Part shown: piece by piece, positions 6,850 to 10,396 of the stretch
Numbering within the stretch: position 1 is the stretch's first letter
How the letters are laid out: every line of letters begins with the position of its first letter
Assembly (NCBI GenBank): GCA_002284615.2
Contig: MU069723.1
Span: 197,596-207,991 of the forward strand
Reading direction: 5' to 3'
DNA from: Dunaliella salina
Taxonomy: Eukaryota; Chlorophyta; Chlorophyceae; Chlamydomonadales; Dunaliellaceae
Length of the DNA stretch: 10,396 nucleotides
Position numbers and translations under genes: made by a program
The notes under the pieces: model-generated
What the model was told of the DNA's origin: nothing
Seen by the model: the letters and a program-made list of their open reading frames with translations, nothing else
The model's database searches: none

Positions 6850-7325
6850 TCTCTAACACAGACAAATGCTGTCTTGAACACAGCCCCATGGCTGAAAAGC
6901 ACATGCCTGCGCAATTTACCTCAGCAATCCTACATGCGCTCCACACTCATGCTCATCATGTGCAAAACACCTTTCAGACTACTCTCCATCATGCGCACAA
7001 ACACACTGCCCTAATTATCACATGTGCTTGCCTCATGGATATGCTAATTGCTCCATCAAAGAAAGCTCACGCCACTACTGTCCTGTGTGCTACTATGCGT
7101 GCAGTCCCCAGTGCCTTCACCACCCGCCAGATGAAGAGAAGAGCAGCTATGTCTGCTCTCCGGAGGGTCATGAAGGCCTGCTTTTCTGTTCACTGTCACT
7201 GTGCTGCATCCTCTTCTCCGCTTCACTCTCCGAAAAATTCCAATTCCCTGTCCGGGAGGGGGAGCCTCTGGCAAAATTTTTCCAAATTTCAGCGCTTAGA
7301 AAATTTTCCAAAGCTTTCCAGTAAT
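6850..7325. other. unassigned stretch upstream of the Josephin-like frame
   Basis: The plus frame used by the protease downstream stays open through this region, but its translation is low in recognisable features. A different plus frame (7022-7324) has a Cys/His cluster, HYCPVC, YACSPQCLHH and VCSPEGHE (about 7073-7173). It may be a decayed zinc-binding piece of the LINE's first protein or may be chance. Palindromic A/T sequence (GAAAATTTTC, 7299-7308) and a TTTATTTCTAG just before 7338 resemble an intron end, but this is not proven. Confidence 0.35.
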
Positions 7326-7460
7326 TTTATTTCTAGGTGCCAAAACCCAAGAGGAGACAAAAAGAAGGCTGATGTGCCCCTGCTTGACCCTCGCGCAATC
7401 AATGCAGCTGTGCATGAAAGCAACATGCAAAAATTTGGCACGCCCCCCTTGCGCAATGAT

Positions 7461-7860
7461 TTGTACTCTGAACAACAAGAGCGTGGCAGCAACCACTGCC
7501 AAGTTCACGCCATCAACAATGTGTTCGGACACTGCATTGTTACTCCAGAAATGATGAAAAATTTCATCTAAATTCAATACAACATAGACACCACTTTCGA
7601 GGACTGGCTTCATGCCTTTGAAAGAAACGCTGGATTCTCTGATAGTGTCATTATTCAGTGGCTTGCTCATAATAACCTCCACCAACGTAAGCTTTTTACA
7701 TTCACCAGGAGTACTAGAAACTTTTGTGCCTCTTTGAATTCGCACGCCAGCCAGTTCAACCGCGAAGCCTTCCTCTGTCGCAGCCAGCACCATGCTTTTG
7801 CCATCAAAAAAGATAGAGGCACCTGGAAACTTTTAGACTCACTCAACAGCAGGGCAGTAG
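7461..7860 (+). pseudogene. Josephin-like cysteine protease domain 1
   Basis: Josephin domains are deubiquitinating cysteine proteases (ataxin-3 family) with a Cys-His-Asn triad. The frame reads LYSEQQERGS, then NHCQVHAINNVFG with Cys at 7497, the Cys-x2-His-x2-Asn-Asn signature including the conserved His, then TPEMM. After about 97 residues comes HHAFAIKK (second His codon at 7791), and 15 residues later WKLLDS with Asp at 7836. In ataxin-3 the spacing is about 105 residues from Cys14 to His119 and 15 to Asn134, so the geometry matches, with Asp replacing Asn. One in-frame TAA (7569) interrupts it, within NFI-stop-IQYN. The function in a retrotransposon is unknown; removal of ubiquitin from element proteins is a possible role. 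Fold assignment is by motif only. Confidence 0.72.
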
Positions 7861-8407
7861 AATTAAGCCCATCCAGCATTCAACAGNCCTTCACAGCCTA
7901 CAAGCTTTGCATTACTAATGAAGATAACAGAGGGGAGTTTGCCTTCCCTGAACCCATATACATGCAGAAGCAAGAGAAAGCCTTCTGCTTGGTTCACTCC
8001 TTCAACATGGCCTTAGGAAAACGTGTGTTTACTGGGAACGAGGTCCTGCCCCACATAGAGAACATGAATGAGACGCTCATTCAGCGCAACCTTCAAAANA
8101 TGCTTTTGCCATCAAAAAAGACGGAGGCACCTGGAAACTTTTAGACTCACTCAACAGCAGGGCAGTAGAATTAAGCCCATCCAGCATTCAACAGTCCTTC
8201 ACAGCCTACAAGCTTTGCATTACTAATGAAGATAACAGAGGGGAGTTTGCCTTCCCTGAACCCATATACATGCAGAAGCAAGAGAAAGCCTTCTGCTTGG
8301 TTCACTCCTTCAACATGGCCTTAGGAAAACGTGTGTTTACTGGGAACGAGGTCCTGCCCCACATAGAGAACATGAATGAGACGCTCATTCAGCGCAACCT
8401 TCAAAAT
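7792..8407 (+). repeat. 308-bp near-identical tandem duplication (7792-8099 and 8100-8407)
   Basis: The copy starting ATGCTTTTGCCATC (7792) recurs from 8100. The two differ only at GATAGAGG versus GACGGAGG and at N positions. The N at 8099 is exactly at the junction, and another N (7886) is in the first copy. The unit spans the end of protease domain 1 and the start of domain 2. As 308 is not a multiple of three, it breaks the frame; removing one unit restores it. It is either an assembly duplication or a very recent tandem duplication. Confidence 0.95.
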
Positions 8408-8780
8408 TTTATCTCCCTTGAGCGCTTTTACACCCCTGGCACAGGCAATTTCAACATCACAATCTTCAACCATTACCTGAGTAAAATTCCTTGGAACCAA
8501 GATAAATGATATACGTATCAGAACTACAACCACACTGAGCTTGCTGCTGGTGAGATCACTCAGGAGCTCATAGAAGGCACCCTCCTCACTGCTGCTTACA
8601 AAGACGCAGTCATATTAACAACAGTTACCAACCCCAATACACTCCAAGGGCATGCAATCACTCTTAAGCGTAGCTACACCAACTCCTCCCAAAATAACAA
8701 TAGCTAGTTTCTCATGGATTCACACAATGACCAACCAAAGGAAATGCTCACCAGCAGCGACTGGAGCAGGCTACGAGGAA
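8264..8780 (+). pseudogene. Josephin-like cysteine protease domain 2
   Basis: A second Cys-x2-His-x2-Asn motif is seen in KAFCLVHSFNMALG (Cys codon 8294), followed by VLPHIENMN. The frame passes a TGA (8507, after PWNQDK) and continues YTYQNYNHTELAAGEI, then DAVILTTVTNPNTLQGHAITLKR with the candidate catalytic His at 8651. Then comes a stop (TAG 8705) followed by FLMDSHNDQPKEML, with Asp at 8717. The stop occupies the place where domain 1 has Trp (WKLLDS), so TGG to TAG is the likely change. Cys to His is about 119 residues and His to Asp 22. Domain 2 is more diverged from canonical Josephin than domain 1. The first 308-bp copy also encodes this Cys motif (about 7986), but there it runs out of frame at 8099. 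Confidence 0.6.
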
Positions 8781-9117
8781 AAATTATTTCCCTACAGCAA
8801 GGAAGCGTTTGGGATGGTCTTAATCCTCAGTCTGATCTCCATTTAGCCTACAGCTCTTTCCCTTTTGACCCTAACACATTTACTTACGAAAGTGTCATCA
8901 GCATTGACACACCACCTGAGCCGCCAACACAAGAACCTTATTTGCGCGTTAGACCAGCAGAAACTTACAAAATGTCATCAAACACACCTCCCCACCATCC
9001 CCACCCTCTTGCAAACAATTACACTACTGCCCCCTCTCCGCCCACTCTACCAAACAGTGCCGATGAAAGCAGCCATCTTAGCAAGCACCAAGCTCCTCCC
9101 CAACCTCACTTCGATAA

Positions 9118-9628
9118 TAAGATCGCAAAGCTCAGATTCATGACCATGAATGTGAGAGGCCAGTTTACAAGCCATTTGGACTTGGGACATGCCATTGCTA
9201 NGCACAACCCAGATGTCTTAGTACTCACAGAAATGAAGCTCAAGGAGAGCAGCTAACAACGAGCGTGGCTTGTCAACTTACTCAAACAATTTAAGTGGTG
9301 GCCTGCCTACAACAAAGACGGTGGGACTATCATCTGTGTTCGCACAGCCATAGCCCTCTCAACCAACTGCTCCAACGTAAGCTTAGATCCTAATGGCAGG
9401 CACGCCTCTGTTATCCTCAAAAGTCAACTCTCAAGCCTCCTAATCATTGGTACCTATTGGCCCTCAGGCAGCTCTCCAAAACACATGGGCTCAAGAGGTC
9501 AGATGCAAGCAGAGCTTGAATCCATTATGAACACTCATAGTAGCAGCATACCCATCATTATTGGAGGTATGAATGCAACAATAAAAGACGATGACCGTAC
9601 CATTAACAGGAGCTATCCAGATGCGTAG
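9118..9628 (+). pseudogene. APE-type (exonuclease-endonuclease-phosphatase) LINE endonuclease, inactive
   Basis: This nuclease nicks target DNA to prime reverse transcription in LINEs. The frame shows KLRFMTMNVRGQ (the MNxRG motif with its Asn), then NPDVLVLTEMKLK (the catalytic Glu in TEMK), then after a TAA (9254) RAWLVNLLKQF, GGTIICVR, SSLLIIGTYWPSG (the Tyr motif) and PIIIGGMNA. The last is normally GDFNA; here the Asp codon is GGT (9566-9568), so a catalytic residue is lost. The C-terminal SDH motif is absent because similarity stops at TAG 9626-9628, just after NRSYPDA. The domain is roughly two thirds of family length. N at 9201 hides one codon. Together with the stop this copy cannot be active. 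Confidence 0.85.
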
Positions 9629-9743
9629 CGGCTCCGTGTGCAATGCGTGTATCCCGTCCGGATCCAGGTTTGGTCTTTGTTATAATTAAATCCGGGCCGG
9701 ATGCACAATTACACGGCGTTTTCGCTTAATTTGCTTTGCATTC

Positions 9744-10001
9744 CTACGCGCAATCGTCTAAGGCATCGCCCAGAAAATCCAGCATTTTCTGCGCTGTCCG
9801 CCAGTGGTCTCGGATCGCGATTTGGTGCACTTCGGGTCACCGGCACCACTCGCTCTGCAGCTCGCACAGCACCATCCGGGCCCCCTGCCACACGCAATGG
9901 TGCCTGGTGGCCGTGCAGTCCATCCGCTGTGGAAAGCGGAAAAAGAAAGCGGGTCTGCAGCAGTCAAAACAACCCTGGTTTGGCAGCGCAAGCAAGCTTG
10001 C
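9744..10001 (-). pseudogene. decayed coding remnant of unknown identity
   Basis: A minus frame of 86 codons (10001 to TAG at 9746-9744) has one internal TGA (9839-9837). Its translation looks protein-like: GCFDCCRP, RMDCTATRHHC, VWQGARMVLCELQSEWC, stop, PEVHQIAIRDHWRTAQKML, DFLGDALDDCA. It is rich in Trp and amphipathic helix patterns, and its first half strongly prefers G or C at third positions. I do not recognise the family. It begins about 115 bp after the LINE remnant ends and runs towards it. It may be a fragment of another mobile element or of a host gene. Competing frames exist on both strands, so this is only a candidate. Confidence 0.3.
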
Positions 10002-10326
10002 TTAAGCATGCACTTGCACACACCAGCAGGCCAGACACCAACTCACATTTCCCATACCGAGATGCGTGAAGCAGCTTCCATGCACCAATGGTGTCTGAAA
10101 CCCCTGGGATGATGCAGCGCTGTGTTGTTGCCCGCCAGCGCCACACACATGCATGCTTGCATACATCGCCATGCAGCACATTGCAATGTTGTCACAAGAA
10201 TGGAGAACATCTGCAGTGCCTCATCCTCGCTGCAGCACTACAACATGATGGCACACACGCTGGGGATTGGCATTGCAACAACATGGTGCCACATCGCAAC
10301 ACGACTACACAGTGGGATCATCAGTG

Positions 10327-10327
<1 letters not shown>
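10002..10327. other. unassigned stretch rich in CA/TGCA words
   Basis: The segment has many short CACA, GCATGC and TGCAGC words and several overlapping short frames on both strands with no recognisable domain. I see no defined repeat unit or element end. Confidence 0.35.

Positions 10328-10396
<69 letters not shown>
10328..10396. repeat. (TG)n microsatellite reaching the window end
   Basis: 69 uninterrupted bases of alternating T and G, continuing past the last base of the window. Its true length is unknown; the end of the window may also be the end of a contig that stopped in the repeat. Confidence 0.97.

Larger units (their letters stand above)
7326..9628 (+). pseudogene. LINE retrotransposon remnant: two Josephin-like proteases + APE endonuclease
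   Basis: A single decayed plus-strand frame runs through the whole segment. Order: Josephin-like domain 1 (about 7461-7860), Josephin-like domain 2 (about 8264-8780), a Pro/Ser/Thr-rich linker (about 8900-9110), and an APE endonuclease (9118-9628). It is interrupted by TAA 7569, TGA 8507, TAG 8705 and TAA 9254, and by a 308-bp tandem duplication that shifts the frame from 7792/8100 on. Without the duplication there is no frameshift. LINE ORF2-type proteins normally continue from APE endonuclease into reverse transcriptase, but here similarity stops at about 9628 with unrelated sequence after it. Cysteine proteases in LINE proteins are known (for example in the algal Dualen type), but I do not recall two tandem Josephin-like copies. 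A host gene is unlikely because the endonuclease is of the retrotransposon kind. Confidence 0.8.

Noticed and set aside
6714..7571. Plus-strand 285-codon frame starting at 6714 as one protein
   Set aside because: Its first 40 codons are antisense to the reverse transcriptase fragment, and only the last 80 or so look like protein. The frame is open by chance upstream of the Josephin-like domain.
7326..7860. Host ataxin-3-like gene
   Set aside because: The same frame continues into a second protease domain and a LINE endonuclease, with several stops. It is part of a retrotransposon remnant.
7569..9256. Reassigned stop codons (alternative genetic code) to explain in-frame stops
   Set aside because: All three stop types occur, one sits where Trp is expected and others where Gln would fit, and the element also lacks a catalytic Asp and its RT. 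Ordinary decay explains it.
9758..10021. Other frames over the 3' region (for example minus 87 codons from 10021)
   Set aside because: They overlap the better-looking minus frame 9744-10001, and their composition is less protein-like.

Overview
The window looks like nuclear DNA of a eukaryote, in a gene-poor, transposon-rich stretch. The evidence is a eukaryote-type tRNA gene with A and B boxes and a T-run terminator, long (TA)n and (TG)n microsatellites, a hAT-type DNA transposon, fragments of LINE (non-LTR) retrotransposons and a probable solo LTR. Moderate GC, many GCA/TGCA-rich tracts and a LINE carrying cysteine-protease domains would fit a green alga. That is a guess about the source; nothing here fixes the species. 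No intact protein-coding host gene was found. Single N calls (3183, 3212, 3225, 7886, 8099, 9201) show a draft-quality assembly.

Layout. Positions 87-390 hold a fold-back element and a C-rich direct repeat. A tRNA-Leu(CAG) lies at 852-931. Positions 1362-4025 are a composite hAT transposon. An outer copy is bounded by 17-bp inverted repeats and an 8-bp target duplication (GGGGGTAT). It was split by a sister copy (2069-3395) that has its own 8-bp duplication (TGGACACC) and the same terminal repeats. Both copies are about 1.33 kb and carry broken minus-strand pieces of the hAT transposase (BED zinc finger and the start of the DUF659-like region). They share a nonsense codon, so both descend from one defective lineage. 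Positions 4034-5660 are mostly unassigned, with a degenerate relative of the hAT arm, a (TA)n tract and a short tandem repeat. A probable 340-bp solo LTR occupies 5663-6002.

Positions 6234-6834 hold a minus-strand LINE reverse transcriptase fragment, broken by frameshifts and truncated before its catalytic YxDD. On the plus strand, 7326-9628 is a long decayed reading frame. It has two tandem Josephin-like cysteine-protease domains (Cys-x2-His-x2-Asn, then His, then Asp), a Pro-rich linker, and an apurinic-type (APE) endonuclease of the LINE kind. It breaks off before any reverse transcriptase. A 308-bp near-identical tandem duplication with an N at the exact junction (7792-8407) is the only frame break in it, and collapsing the duplication restores one continuous frame with four nonsense codons. 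A weak minus-strand coding remnant (9744-10001) and a terminal (TG)n tract close the window.

The two most interesting points are the self-insertion of the hAT element and the doubled Josephin-like protease fused ahead of a LINE endonuclease.
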